Positions 1-13,072 of a DNA stretch of 64,000 bases are shown in pieces. Position 1 is the first letter of the stretch. The number at the start of each line of letters is the position of its first letter. The translations under genes were made by a program, and so were the position numbers. Below the pieces are notes generated by a model. That model saw nothing but the letters and a program-made list of their open reading frames with translations. It did not search any database and was not told the origin of the DNA. The stretch covers positions 3,658,001 to 3,722,000 of the forward strand of contig CAJFCV020000006.1 of assembly GCA_904066235.2 (NCBI GenBank), given 5' to 3'. The DNA comes from Bursaphelenchus xylophilus. Taxonomy: Eukaryota; Nematoda; Chromadorea; Rhabditida; Aphelenchoididae.

Positions 1-1478
1 TTTTGGAAAGCGCAATTTGATTCCACCTGCCGGAGGCGGTTTGTCGGAAACAACAAAAATTGTAAATATTATCGCAAGAGCTGTATGGAAATCGGAACAG
101 TAACATTTTCAGCGCCATATCATCTACCAAAATCATGGTAAAAATTTTTGAAACATCAGAAAAATCTCAATTTTTAGTTCTTAAAAAAATATTTTTTTTT
201 GGCTGAAAAGTTGGCTGAAAGCATCCCAAAATACTGTGGGAAAACTCGTTCAAAAGAAACAGCCTGAAAACATGTGACGTTTCTAACGTATTTATGCCGA
301 CCGAATTTAATTAGGAACATTCTTTTTGCACGTACCCCAGATTTCAAAAAATATGTAATAAGACGGGGGAAAGCAGAAGGGGGCGCGGATTTATGGAATA
401 GCCACAACAACGGAGTTCTTGGAATGCACTACACTTCGGTTTCACCGATTTTTGATTTATTACATATATGTGAGGGCTTGAAAAACCTTTGGCAAGCTTG
501 TTAAAGTTCGTTTTGATAGTACCAATTATTATAATTGAGATGCTGTTCTTAGGGTGAACCACAGACGTCGATGAACCTTATGGGAAATCTAGACAGACGT
601 TCTAGGACATGTGGACAGTTCTTTTTCGCTTGTGATCGGCAATTGCTGTGATTTTTTGGCTCAAAGCTGGGTATTACTTAAAGGTTTTTAACTATTTTTA
701 TAGTAAAAAAATAGATTTTTTCACGACATTTAGCGCACAATTTGTGCACTAAAATCAAAACGATATTATGGTCAAGAATTTTTTTCTCTTTCTGTCTCCC
801 CATTTTCAATAGCCTCTAGCCTCCAAAAATCATTTTTTTTTCCTTATGATGCTTTGACCGCCATTGCAAAGCGCTACCTAAAATTTTTACGAATTGTAGA
901 GTTGTCTTGTTAGATCGCGAAAGAATAATATGTGCTTTATAAAAAACCCTTGAGTTTTATGCTCACAACAAGCCAATTTTCTTCATTTTCATTTCTAAAA
1001 TACCATATCTCGGAAATCTCTTCATCAACGTTCTTTGCAATAACTTTCTATGCATCCTAAATTTAACGTCTACGTGAATTAAAAAAAAGTCCCTCTTCCG
1101 TCAGCATAACACATTCCGCACATTGAAAACTTATTTCCTTGGGAACCCCCATGACTTTGAATGGATTACGAATTCCGACGTATTTTATTTTTGCACTCTG
1201 CTAATAGAAAAGTCTCTGAGGTTTTAATCTACATAATTAATCGGCCATGAGGGCTGTGAACGTCTGCGTCGACGATGAAACAATCGACGGCGTTCGAAAT
1301 GGAAGTTACTTTGTTTTTTGCGAATTAAGAAGTTCCAGGGTTTGAAATTGGGGGATGTTTTGTTGTGGTTTACCTTGCAAGGTGGGTAGAAAAAACCAAG
1401 ATCTTCCTGGTCGATTTCTAGCGAAGGTGTGGCACTTTTTTGCAAGCTTTGGCATAAAGTCTTGTCCCATGTTTTTTG
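1..1478. other. AT-rich non-coding stretch, no gene seen
   Basis: Only short overlapping open frames on both strands with poly-A/T runs. I see no signal peptide, no paired splice sites around a coding-like frame and no recognisable domain. It may be intergenic or intronic to a gene lying outside the window. Confidence 0.5.
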
Positions 1479-1732
1479 TACAAGGGGGGACCTGATCCAG
1501 TGGCAAAAAACGTACCATTTTGCATTTAGGAAGCATTAAAAAATGTGGCAAAATACCTCTCCCTCCTAGTGAAAAAACCCAGATTTAAAAAGCGCGCCCG
1601 CTTTTTTGTGAGGAAAAAGGCGCGCCCTTCAAAATGAAGTTTGTTTACTTGGAGAGGGAATCATTTTGCCACATTTTTGATACTACCCGGATTCGAAATG
1701 GTACATTTTTGCCACTAGATCAGAGCACTGTA
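1479..1732. mobile_element. MITE family A, copy 1
   Basis: A roughly 250-bp element with long imperfect inverted ends. The left arm reads from a TA through GATCCAGTGGCAAAAAACGT and TTTTGCAT to ATGTGGCAAAATACCTC. The right arm is its inverse, ending GCCACTAGATCAG then CACTG next to TA. The centre has a GGCGCGCCC-type core flanked by AAAAAG runs. The same arms recur at 25723, 26645, 28795 (half), 46859 and 62184. TA at both ends suggests Tc1/mariner-type target duplication. No transposase is encoded, so it would be non-autonomous. Confidence 0.8.
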
Positions 1733-1914
1733 TGCTTTCTAAGAAAGCTAAAATGCCACAAAACAATATGTGTATCTTGCCAATATATCGAGACACGTCG
1801 CTTTTATCTATCCTCCCTCTCGCACTTTACGTACATCCTAAAGTACACAAAGTGCAAAAACTGCTGGAAATGTCGTCTGGCTTTGGAAAGTGCATGCTTA
1901 GATTCACACGAATT

Positions 1915-2110
1915 ACTAGTCCTTCCGGAAAGTCGCCGGACGGAAATCGGCGACATGCACTGTGAGAAAAAACTCAGGGTGCGAGCGACAGCTCGAAAAA
2001 GCTTATTGCACAGTGCAAAAAGCCAAAAATTGCACAGTGCAAAGTGAACTTTCGATTTCGCAGAGTGCATGTCGCCGATTTCCGTCCGGCGACTTTCCGG
2101 AAGGACTAGT
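1915..2110. mobile_element. MITE with near-perfect 47-bp inverted ends
   Basis: The sequence starting ACTAGTCCTTCCGGAAAGTC at 1915 continues through GCCGGACGGAAATCGGCGAC to ATGCACT. It is repeated inverted at the right end, finishing GACTTTCCGGAAGGACTAGT at 2110. The interior holds direct repeats of TTGCACAGTGCAAA. Near-identity of the arms suggests a recent insertion. Open frames crossing it are products of the palindrome. No target duplication is obvious. Confidence 0.8.
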
Positions 2111-5100
2111 ATCACACACGTCTAATGTGTGTGCATAATTTGAAGAAAATTTGAGCGTCGCACTTGAGACACCTCCCTTGATTTTCCGAGTTCTACCGCG
2201 GTCACATTAGTGGTAGTAAATTTTGGCCGTGAACCATCTTGTCTGCGGGAGAAAACGTATTTTTCTCTAGTTCTTTTCTATTCTCCAGATTCCTTTTTTG
2301 TCCTGTATTATCTCCACTGTAGTTAGCCTCAAAACACTACGCGGAATTTGCAATTAGAGCTCCAAATTCCGAAGATCCTGTCATGGCAGAACCCCCACTC
2401 ATCCTGTATTTTACTCAGTAAATATTTTCGCTCCGGAATGCCCACGACAAATCAAAGAAAGAAATAAATTATTCCACCAACACACAAATATTATATGACC
2501 CGAACATGTTTCAGTTAGCATAACAAAAAAACTGCAGCCCACCCGTGGGGCGTACTGTCGCCAAATTAAAGTCTCTTTGGTCTCGTCTGAATATGAAAGC
2601 GGATTTCTCGGGATAACGTGCAGAGTTCATGCGAATGAAGAGGGTCTTTTGGTCAGTAATTTTTGGAATTTTTTTTTGATAATTTATTGAGAGAAAAATC
2701 AAAGTTTATGTAAATGTAAAAGCCCACCTGGTACAAGAGCTCTCAATTAAGAAAGGATAAAAAATCAAAGAGCAGAAGGTGAAAATTCTTTATGCATACA
2801 GATTTTTCGAGAGAGTACATTACAGATTCGCTGAATTTAAATGTTGAGCAACACTTTCCCACATTTCTTATAATTATTTACTGTTTTCTATAAGAAAGGG
2901 CAACTAAGTAAGAAAACATCTCAAATCGTGTTTTTCGGAAAAGTGTTTACTTGAGGTCTTATTGTTGTATGGCTTTCTGTTCCGGATGTTTTTAAATTCT
3001 GCCTGGAAAAATGTGGCTTCTTATAAACAGTTTTGTCACATAAAATACAGTACAATTTCCTGTCGTTATCTCCGAGGGAGGACTATTAATCTGTCTCACA
3101 GCTTAGAAAATATAAGATTTATGTACAATGTAAGATGAATAAGGAAAACTAAATTCTCTCCAGGTTTCTTCGATTTCTATATATTATTCAATATGTCGTA
3201 TACAGTCGTAGCTACACCTTATCGCTCAAAATTACATGAAATGTTATTCCCAGCCAACCGCTTGGACCCTTTGATAACCTGCTACATTTTGTTATATATT
3301 TTTGCAATCACAATCAGTGATCGCCTCCAGGACGCTCCGACCGTCGTCCCCCCTCTTACATTGTACATGATTATTCTTGTAGTTTGAGGAACAGGACGAG
3401 ATAAAATTACTTATCACATTGCACTCTTCCTCTCGCCTTACATTTCCCACACCAAACACACACACACACCTTTCGCCCGACGCGGCCCCTTCTTCATCGT
3501 GTCCCCCGTTTTTTGGGGCCGGCGTTTTTTCTTCGTTTGCTTCGTGCCCTTAAACGGACTTTCAGCTGCAGGATGACGTGTGTTTGAAAGGGAAGAAAGA
3601 GTGGGGGGAGGGGAGAGTTTGGCCCCAAGTACGGCCATTGTGTGTCCCTGTGCGCCGTGTTGGCGGGAGTGGGGGGTTTTAATCCCGTTTTCGGAAGATT
3701 TGGCATTTTTTGGAGTTGGCCAGGAAGATGATGATTTATTTGGGGGGATGTTTACATATTAGGTAACACGATCTTTTTCGCCTTTTTCTGCATTACTCTT
3801 CACTTCCTTGAGGCTTGTTTTAACCAGTTTTGGAACCGGCTATGTCAAGGAAGTCACGCTCTTTTTCATTTCATTTTGTGGCAAAATACGGTACTAATTC
3901 CATTTTCGGAAGTCACGATGTCATCTTCTCACTTTCTAGACTCTTCTTTGCTCTTTATACTCTCTAATTTGTAATCCGTCCTTTAAAGACAGATAGTGCA
4001 GAAGGATGACGTCATTTCCTGCGCAATCCTCCCGTATCCAATATCATAACTTGTTGTCCAATTGGGCCCATTTTGAAATTTGAATTCAACTTCTAAATGC
4101 CGCAGGGCCTGGTTTTGGCGCCTTGAAGCCAAAAAGAAAAAAAAACCTCCCCAAGCACACGTCATCGCCGGAAGCCAGAAAGCAAAGAGCCCGGCAATAC
4201 ATTGGGCCGGACGCTTCGCCAATCCCCCTAGACATTAGGCGCGCCACCTTCACGCCCAATGAGACGGCAGAGATTCGAAGGACGTGCCGAAGGGAGCGCG
4301 CGAAAAAACGGCCATCTTCCGCCGTCCGGCCGCTCTCCGTTCCGGCCCCGCTGCCTCGCACACGGAGCCCCGTGCCACGGAATTTTTTTTCGCTTCCCGT
4401 GACGAAGCCCTCCGATGTATGCTGTAGATATATTTTTTGCGGCCGCCGCGAAATCGCGGCATTTGTTTCCACGAGTTTTTGACGGCCTTAAATGTTCGAA
4501 ATTTAAGCCCGTTCCTCGAAACAAATTTTTTCGGCACACGGCTTTGCGGCCGGTTCCCGGAATGAAAGTTTGATTTTTGGGGGGAAAACGGAATGAAATT
4601 TCAATTGATTTTAATGACAAGCCTGATTTTTAAAGGCTTTCAAGTATTTTTCGAGCATTTTTTTTTGGTTTGTGCTCTCTCGTACTGTTCGTAAATCAGT
4701 TTTATTTGAACTTTACAAAAGTTTTCTTGTAATATTTCTCACCTGGAAAATACAAATATCGGAATTTCAATTACTTAATTTACTTTTTTAAATTAATTTT
4801 ACGGCTCTGTAAATTTGCTTGCGACAAGATACCATTAATTACTATGGCGTATTTACCTTCTTTCCCAATTAAAAACACTTTTTTTCCAATTCTTCCCGTT
4901 TTCCCGAAGGTTCATTCCCCAGAAATCACTTGTCCAAAAATAATCCGCAACGTCCTTCGCGGGCACTTAACTTGTTGACCAGAAATAAGTAAATTTATGA
5001 CGTTTCCCGAAAGTCCCCCCTTTCTTTTTTTCATGCCACGCGAAGACGAGAGTGGAACACTATTTTTGGCTAATATAAACTTTCACAAATTCCGCGTTTC

Positions 5101-8100
5101 TTCGGCGCTTTTTGCGAAAACTTGCAGAATACGTCACGCAGGTCATGGCGACGGTATAAGTGGGGAAATGCGGGAGAAAAAACAAGTGTTCAAAATTTTT
5201 AATTTTTTGAATTTTACCATGGTGACATGGGAATTTCGTGATAGTTTCGAGGAAAAGGAGGTATGGAAATTTGAAAAAAAAATATTTTTTTTTTATTTTT
5301 AAATTTTGCAAAATACGGGCAAAATCAATAAAAAATTTAAAAAAAAATTTTGTAATATTTTTATTTTTTTTATTTTTTTTTTATTTTTTAAGATCATCAA
5401 GACCTGTTTTTCTATTTTTTTTATTCATTTTACATAATTTTTCCACATTTGTCCTATCATCCATGATGCCTCGGCCCACGAAACCACCGATTCCCACGTC
5501 TCCCTTCCTAATGTATGCAAAATGTTTAATATTTCCGAATAATTTCCTGGTAATCACCCATGTGACATTCGCGGAAGTGTTTTCACACACCGCCGAAAGA
5601 GTTGCCACATGTCCAGCGAGCGGCGCTAAACGGGGTTTGTCAATTAGGGGCGAGGAAAAGCAGCAAAGTTCCCATGTCTACAGGTACCTTAATTGGCTTT
5701 TCTGCAAACGAAAAGACGATTGCTTGAGACAGTAGGAATCAAACATTACACGTAATCAAGGTGAGGGAAAAAAGTTACAGCAGAAAAGTGTAGTAAAAGG
5801 CGACAAAGCAGTTTTTGTGGGTAAAATACGTAGTGCTGATCACAGACTAAATGACGCTTCTCTGCAAGAATCAGAAATAATAATCAGCCGGAAAAATAAT
5901 GTGGATCTTTTTGCGCCTTGAAATCGCGCGGCTGTGATGATGATGAGCTTGCTCTGACAAATCCACATTATTTTTACGACATGCTGATGCCTTATCCAGC
6001 TAAACCAGGGCCAAAGTTTATGCCTCTTCTATAGCAACCTCGTTGTTTTTTTGGCTACTGAGCTTTTTAATAGGGTTTTTTGACAGTTGTGACATAAAAT
6101 CTCTATATTTTTGGAAGGCAAAAATTGCGTAGGTGCCAAAAATTTATTTCCCACATTTGAGCCGACTATCGTCTAATCCCGCGTTAAAGCCGCTAGAGTT
6201 GTGGCCCCCGTTGGAGCTGCAATCTAGCTTTTCTCTGCATAAGGGTGTGCTACCTCATAATGCCTCATATTACGTATATATGTGTAACGTACGTGATATG
6301 AGTTTGCCTCGCTTTCTTTTATTTATTTTCCGAAAAACAATCAGATTGTCCGGAGGCAAATAACATCACTCTGCTTTTGAATTAGATCAGTGTCACCGAT
6401 ATTTTCTGGGGTAAAAGAGTTGGTTTTATGAACGTAGTTTGCATAGCTCATTTGTGCTGTCATATGCAGATTTTAACGCTGCTAAAAACCGCTGTTAAGA
6501 CTGCAAAGAGTAAGCTGAAATTTTGAGTGATTACTACCAATGTTTACAACGAAAAAGTTACCGTAGCTTCCGAATAAGCTCTGTTTACATCTCCTCTTAC
6601 CATAGCCCCTAGACTACATTGTCGAATCTTCTTTCGCGACCTATTTCCGTACTCTTTTCCCCACCGAAAATCTTCCCGCACCCCACCCAAAATTCCATTC
6701 CTTGCACAACACTTTTTTAAAATTTCGTCTCCAACTAATCACCACCTTCGCATTACAAAAGGTAGAGAGTGTTACGTACGATCGAATGACCTTTGGCGGG
6801 CCTTCCAAGATCAACGCGCGACCAGCCCAAGTTCCCAAACTTCTCTCCATTTTCAACGGTCATAGCTGTGACTTGTGTGCTGCGGCTCAGGTATCTTTCA
6901 AACCCGCTCATAATCATAGCTGAACAAGAAAATAAAAAATCCACATGTTTGATCACATTTTTGCAACTTTTTAAGGTCACCAAAGAAAATAATGAAAGAA
7001 GAAAAAGCATTTTTTGTCTCCCAATTTTTTCGTATTTATGATGCTCAATCGTAAAAGCATACGATTTAGTTGCAATTCAATCGGAATGGAAGCAAAAACA
7101 GGGAGATTTGATGAGATGATGTCACTTTGCTTTGGGCTGCTTATCCTTCGCGGCAGCTACGGTACTCCAGATTCTGCGGAAATTCCGTCGCAAAAAAGGG
7201 CTTACCAGTGGTTACAAAACGTCGTTCAAGCATGTTCAAACGAGGTCACTCCTGAATCAAGGTTGCATGGCGTCTAGAAAAGGGAGATCTTACAGACTGC
7301 CGTTGTAGTGCGGGGTTTGGTTGGCTAGGGTTTTTGATACTTCCAATTTTTGGTGGGGAACTTTTTAAGGTCTAGTTTAAGATCGTATATAAAAGGATTG
7401 AGGGCATGGAATTTCATATGATGTGTTTTTGATGACTTAAAAAAATTCGATTTTAGTTTGTAAGAACAGCCAAAATTTTCAAAAACCTTTTTGCACAAGA
7501 GACTGTGGAAATGGAAGAGAGTGGAGTAGAGAAAAAACATAGGTTGGCCCTATCTTTAATAGAGTTACAGCAGCTTCAAGAAAGCAAAAAATGTATATTC
7601 TTTACAAAATTTGTCTCAACACTTTGGCCAAATTTTTTCCAAATTTCATCACATTTCATTACGTGTTATTTTAGCCGTTAAAAGCCCTAGCTTTTAAAAT
7701 TTGGACATTTCCTTAAAGCACGTATTCATTCCTACATTCTATTAAAAACCGGACTCCCGTGAGCAATGATTACACGTGTAAAAGTAGCCTCTCCATCCTC
7801 ATAAATTCCCCTTCGGGAATTTATGAAACATCGTGGGAAATTCTGCGCCCAATGTTCGGATGGAAACAACGTAGAGGCTGACGCTATTTTTATTATCACG
7901 GAGACATTGTTTGGCCGTAAAAAAGATTTTTAAAAGTCCCATTAGGCAAGCGTAGCCAAATATTTTTGAGCTTGGGTTACTGTATCAAGATGAAAAAAGT
8001 CCGATTTTTTTGATTTTAAAAATAAAAAATAGATAACAGACGCTTCTGACGAACTTTTGTTACATTTCACAGCTTTAAAATTACCAAAATTCCAAAAGGA

Positions 8101-10528
8101 AAAACCGCGTTTTAAAGTTACAAAATTTTATTTATTAATACCCCAGAAAAAAATCTAAACATTCCGTTCTACATTGCCATTACTGCTCAATACTGAAACT
8201 GTTTGTCTTCCCATCCAAATAATTTTCCCCGACCTCTTACAATTGGTGATTGATTGCCCGCCAGACAACGCCAACTTTTTTATTGAAAGAAGGTGTTGCA
8301 AACCTTACCAATGTGTATTTTTTATACTATTTACCGTAGATCATAATGCTAATAATGCCCTTTAGCATGAACATAGCTAGCTTTAGAGGGTAATGAGCAC
8401 AATGGTCTTTGATGATTGAAAATAACGGGTAAAGATTTCGCCGTTGTAGATTAGGATTATGACTTTCTAAGACCTTGGCGGTGTTTTTTGAGCCGTCGTT
8501 TGCTAAGTATGACCAGAAAAATTTTTTTAGCGATAAGTGAAATACCAAAAGATTTTATGGAGTTTTCACCGCATTTTGTAGGGAGTTCTTGTATTATAAT
8601 GATTTTTGGTTAAATTTGACCTTTCGTGCCGAGGTGGCAAAGATATATCACCAAAAACCGCGATTTTCTCTGACCATTTCCTTTCATTTTTAATGATCTC
8701 TAGCCTTCAACACCAACTGAAAATCTCGGATTGGCAATTGCATCAGAAGCTAAGATTTGCGGCAATTGCTTGATAGCCTAGATAGTCGTAGAATGCAAAA
8801 TTTGAGGAAAATCCCAATTCCGCGCGTTCAGATTTCGCTTATATATTTCTTCCCGTTTTTCCCCAAAATGGCATTTTTGTCATCTTCCCATTGCTATACG
8901 CTGATTTTTGTCTCGCATCTGCAACTCATATCTCTAAGAGGTCCTCTTAATTCGCCTGAAACATGAATCCCATCAAGCCCTCGTCACCGTGGACCCCGTT
9001 CCACCACCTTCCACTTCCTTCCCCTCCTTCAAATCTCCCGAACACAATTTCCGGAACACTTGCACTATTGGTGCTCTTCAAGTATGCGGAATTGCGTCGT
9101 GCGCTATCCTGTATCTGTTTTCTCTGTCTCACCCACACGTCCAGAATATGATTACCCAATCGAAGCGGAGACACGCTGAGTCGTGTGAATTTTTCATAAA
9201 TTCCCGAAAGATGATAAAAATACCCGAATATCTTGTCTTATGTTTACCCAGTTCGTGAATATGACTTTTGCACTTTTTCTTGAGCCCCTGTGTAGGTTGT
9301 GTCCTCAGGCAGGTTTAAAAGTAAAAATTGCAAAATTGAGTTACTAGATATTATGTATAATTAACTCATTGCGGCTACAAGGCTATTGCTTTGTTTCTGT
9401 TTTGTGGAGGAAGATTTTCGTTATGTAGAAATCAATTTTTTGGAAAAATTGTTTTCTTAAAGTCTCGGTAAATTTTGCAGAAATGCAGGCGCCTCTAATG
9501 ACAAGACGTTTGATAGTCTTCTGGCTGGGACTTTTTTTAGGAATGCTCGAGATTTTTTGGGCAAAACCCGAGGTTTGACAGACTTTGAGATGGTGTTTTG
9601 AGAAACTTACAGTCTCTACGGGATGTGGATTTATGACAAAAAAGATACGCTTTCTCAACGCAAACACAGCCAAGATGCGATCAAAAAAGTTTTTCTCTGA
9701 CCCTCTCTGCTCTTTTACAAAGGTCTGTAGTGTTGAAATTTGACGTTATAAAGCTGTGTTTGATTTTTTAAAATATATGTGTTCCGGCTTCAATCCATAA
9801 GACCTTTTTTCTTAAGTTTAACCTCGTACTGTTTACTCAATTTTCACTTTGTGTAGCAATTTATTTAACGGCTCAAGAACACAAACAGCGCGTGCTGTTC
9901 CATTAATCCATGTTTTTGCTTGTGTTTGATCTTACATGGTTAATTTTGGAGAGTGTCGAGGCACTTTAACTTTATTGTTGGTTGATACTCTTAACACAAC
10001 TTTAATCTTTTTGAAACCAATTTTCCAATGTTCGTAATTAGCATTATCGCCTTTTTCGGTTCAAAATGACATTTGTGCCGTGCTCGAAATACCAAATTTT
10101 CAATTTTTACCGCAAAGTAACACTAAAAAAGTATTCCGAAATTGTTGCGTGGTATGACGCTTAGTCGGTGATGAAATCATTGTAACGCAATTATGAGAAT
10201 TGGTCTGGCCCTTTGAGTATTTGTTGGTTACTACAATCTTTGATGTTAAGTAATAATTTTAATTTTTTTAAATCCCCGCGATTTTCTCAAGAACTGAACA
10301 ACATGTCAATCTTGTTTTAATTTTTATTCTTTGCGGTTTTTAGGACATCAAGTCCAACTGTCAGACCATGTAGACGTCTTCAATCCGATGGACTGTACCT
10401 AATGAACACAACCATAAATATTTTTTTGGAGGTGGTTAAACTTGTGTTTGGTGCTTTGTTTAACCAGCGGAACATTCGGTAGACTTAAAAAGCATCTACT
10501 TTATGAAAGCCAGCTTTTTTGGTATGTT
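2111..10528. other. Long gene-free stretch with weak candidates only
   Basis: AT-rich sequence with no recognisable protein domain on either strand. Notable content: CA-rich and GC-richer patches near 3440-3700 and 4100-4620, a short inverted repeat at 5891-5975, and an ATG-started frame at 7085-7277 that could encode a small secreted peptide. Fragments near 2141-2175 resemble the interior of the intron-1 MITE at 27550-27928. I cannot support a gene here. Confidence 0.45.
5891..5975. repeat. Short inverted repeat, MITE-like
   Basis: AAAAATAATGTGGAT at 5892 is matched by ATCCACATTATTTTT ending at 5975, with a loop of about 54 bases. The arms resemble in style the GGAAAATAATGAGCAC ends of the element at 15742. 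It could form a hairpin; no target duplication was identified. Confidence 0.5.
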
Positions 10529-10700
10529 TGACGAAATGTCACAAAATTATTGATTATTTTTGACATTTCGCCTGTTTTTTGATTTTTTATTTAGATAGCA
10601 GAGCATTTGACAAGCTTTAAGGCGTTTATTTAATGAATAGGTCACTTTTTTTATCTTGACGAAATGTCACAAAATTATTGGTTATTTTTGACATTTCGTC
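10529..10700. repeat. Two copies of the TGACGAAATGTCA inverted motif
   Basis: Two near-identical units at 10529 and 10657. Each reads TGACGAAATGTCAC, then AAAATTATTG, a short AT spacer, then the inverse TGACATTTCG. The pair lies about 128 bases apart. The same motif is found at 12250-12388, 16959-17214, and in introns of the Raw-like gene at 22101-22135, 22731-22775 and 23035. Confidence 0.75.
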
Positions 10701-12249
10701 TTTTTCCAAAAACTTCCCTATTTAAGCAAGAAATGGCACGTATTGTGCTTCAAAATCGATTATGACGGGAGTTTGCACGTTTTTAGACGAGAATTTTCAA
10801 AGGTTCGTAGCAGATTCAAAGAGATTTACCGGAAAATTCACTTTTTCTTTAGCCGCTCTACATTTCTCACAGTCTCTTGCCTGAAAAGCCCTCAAATGTC
10901 GATACAAATTGTTGGCCTATCTGCAAGCACCTTATCTCGCCATTTTTGTATGTCTGCCTAATATTTTTTGCTATTTGTTTGCGTTTTTTATCAAGCCCTT
11001 GACCAAAAGCCCCGGCCTTATTTGCTTATAATACTATTGCATGACCATAATCCCGCCGCATCTAGCAAGATAAGGCTATTAGCGAGTGATTTGCTTTTTC
11101 CCATTTATTATGACGTTTCGGCTCCGTGTGACAGCGATCTGCCCTTCCAAAATTTTGTTTTCCGTCCGCAAAAAATGGGGAAAAAGTAATCCGATTGTGG
11201 AATCACCTCTCGTTTTATAACTGCAACCGTGATCTTTATGGTAATCGGCGCATTCCACGCATTTTTTGACAAATTTCGATAAACAGTGCTGTAAAAAAGT
11301 GACGATTTTGGCGATAAGAATACCGTAGGGTTTTTATTTTGAGCAATTTTTTGTTTTTATTTCCCCCGATGACTAAGGAATCGTAAAAATTTAGAACTGG
11401 TTTCTTTGTACTCAAGCGTCAATATGGAAGTCGGAAATGACATCACTACAGTTGAGAAGAGTCCATAGAGAACATATTTTTGGGGGTCTCTGCTGGAGCC
11501 ACTTGTCCGTAAAGGTCAGTGAATATCTCGGCTGTTATTGCTAAGTTTGAGTTAAGGTTTCAAATTCTGGGTTAGTGGGTTGTTCTTATGCTAAAATTTG
11601 AGAACTTTCCGATAGTCTCTTTTATGAAAAATATATTTTTTTTCTGTTTTTTGATTGCTTAAAATTAAATTTTTTATAAATTTTTGACTTAATTGACTTT
11701 CCAAATTTATGTGTCGAAGATGACATCATTTTTTCGATCTTTTATTTTTTAATTTTATTTTTTTTTTATTTTCAACTAAATTTTCACTTCACATTTATGC
11801 GTCAAACTAAATATGTATATCGTAATTATTATAACATTCCTTTCTCGACAGTCCTTAACAAAATTCCTCTTATAAACTAGCTCATGATCTAGCCAATCGC
11901 TCACTCACACTCTCCTGACTCATCCACGTTGACACCAATTACGGTAGAAAAAATTGATTGATCAATAAGTTACGATGGCGTTCGCGCAGTGTAACATTTT
12001 GAATCAGAAAGTAATTAAGGAGTAAAATGATTTCATCTGACCGTCGAGAATTTGACGCTTCACTGCGATTACCTGTTAACACTAATTAAATTAAAGTTGT
12101 GACCGCAGGTTGAAAATCGTCAAGGCCGGATGATGTCACTATTGAAGAATAGGATACAAAGTAGAGATTTTGTTTGAAAACACACGACAAACCCATTTTC
12201 AGACTTTTTTGCGATTAAATTTCGAGATTTTTTGAAATTGAAAATTTTG

Positions 12250-12388
12250 GACGAAATGTCACAAAAACTATTGGCTTTTTTTTAATGGCCAAAAAATTTA
12301 TTATTTGACAACGGCAGAGTGAAAAAATCAATTTTCTCTATATTTTTTTGAAAAAGAAAAATCCAATATTTTTTTTGACATTTCGTCA
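12250..12388. repeat. Wider inverted pair of the TGACGAAATGTCA motif
   Basis: GGACGAAATGTCACAAAAA at 12249 and TTGACATTTCGTCAA at 12375 form an inverted pair with about 100 bases between them. The longer interior differs from the compact copies at 10529 and 10657. Confidence 0.65.
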
Positions 12389-12715
12389 ATTTTTTTTACC
12401 TTTTAGATATGACTTTTTTGGTGCGCTAGGTTCTTAATACCGCCTTTTGAGGCGTTGCCAAAACGATTTTTTGGTATTTTTATAACTGTTTAGAACAGTT
12501 ACAGTCGAAAAAAGGAAATAAATTTTCGCCAAAATTTTCAATCGGATTATCTGCCCAATTTTTCATGGGGCTGGAATTAAGTTTCAGATTCGAATGACAA
12601 CAAAAGCCCATAAGCGGCTTTAATCAGCCTTTTCGAACCCAAAACGATGAGCGAGACCGCTTGTGCAGTTGGACTTAGGTGTCAATTTTATTTTGATTTC
12701 CTTGGCCCATTCTTT

Positions 12716-13072
12716 TCAAACACAATACAATATCTGTACTTTGTGAGTTGCTCTGAACATTTGTTTGCCCTGCACTAGCGTGCTCTTAATCCAATCGGCG
12801 AGCGATCTTTCGTCCATTTTTTTCGTATTCCCCATATTATCCTTCTTAGGAACCGTAACCCGATTAGCGAGTATGTTTGCAGAGCAAGCTTCATAACTGA
12901 TGTCATTGCGGTGTGTTTGCCTTGGGAACATTGTGCGTTCGCATGTGCTCTGATTTGGCGTGTAAAGAGCGGCGGGACGAGAGATTTTTGAAACTTCCAA
13001 ATTTGGAGAGTTCTCTGAACCGTGTTGGGTACAACTTTTGAAACGCTCATTGTTATTAAGTGGTGTGGATTG
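12716..13072 (-). CDS. Candidate last exon of an unrecognised small gene
   Basis: A frame open for about 118 codons on the minus strand, ending in TGA at 12716. A canonical AATAAA (read on the minus strand at 12692-12687) lies about 24 bases past the stop, where a nematode cleavage signal is expected. The composition is protein-like, with mixed charged residues, several Cys (…NQSTCERTMF…, …SYEACSANI…) and no homopolymers. There is no convincing ATG or upstream exon, so the 5' limit is unknown; the real exon may begin at an internal acceptor such as the GGTTCAG near 13008. No family was recognised. A chance open frame remains possible. Confidence 0.3.
   Translation of the reverse strand, partial: QSTPLNNNERFKSCTQHGSENSPNLEVSKISRPAALYTPNQSTCERTMFPRQTHRNDISYEACSANILANRVTVPKKDNMGNTKKMDERSLADWIKSTLVQGKQMFRATHKVQILYCV

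Noticed and set aside
4086..4620. Four overlapping frames of 95-130 codons on both strands in a GC-rich patch
   Set aside because: All frames are open because the patch is GC-rich and low in stops; composition (Arg/Lys/Pro) is frame-dependent and no splice or start signals agree.
5238..5735. 165-codon frame starting with Lys/Phe runs
   Set aside because: It reads through poly-A and poly-T tracts; the rest has no recognisable domain and starts at a non-ATG codon.
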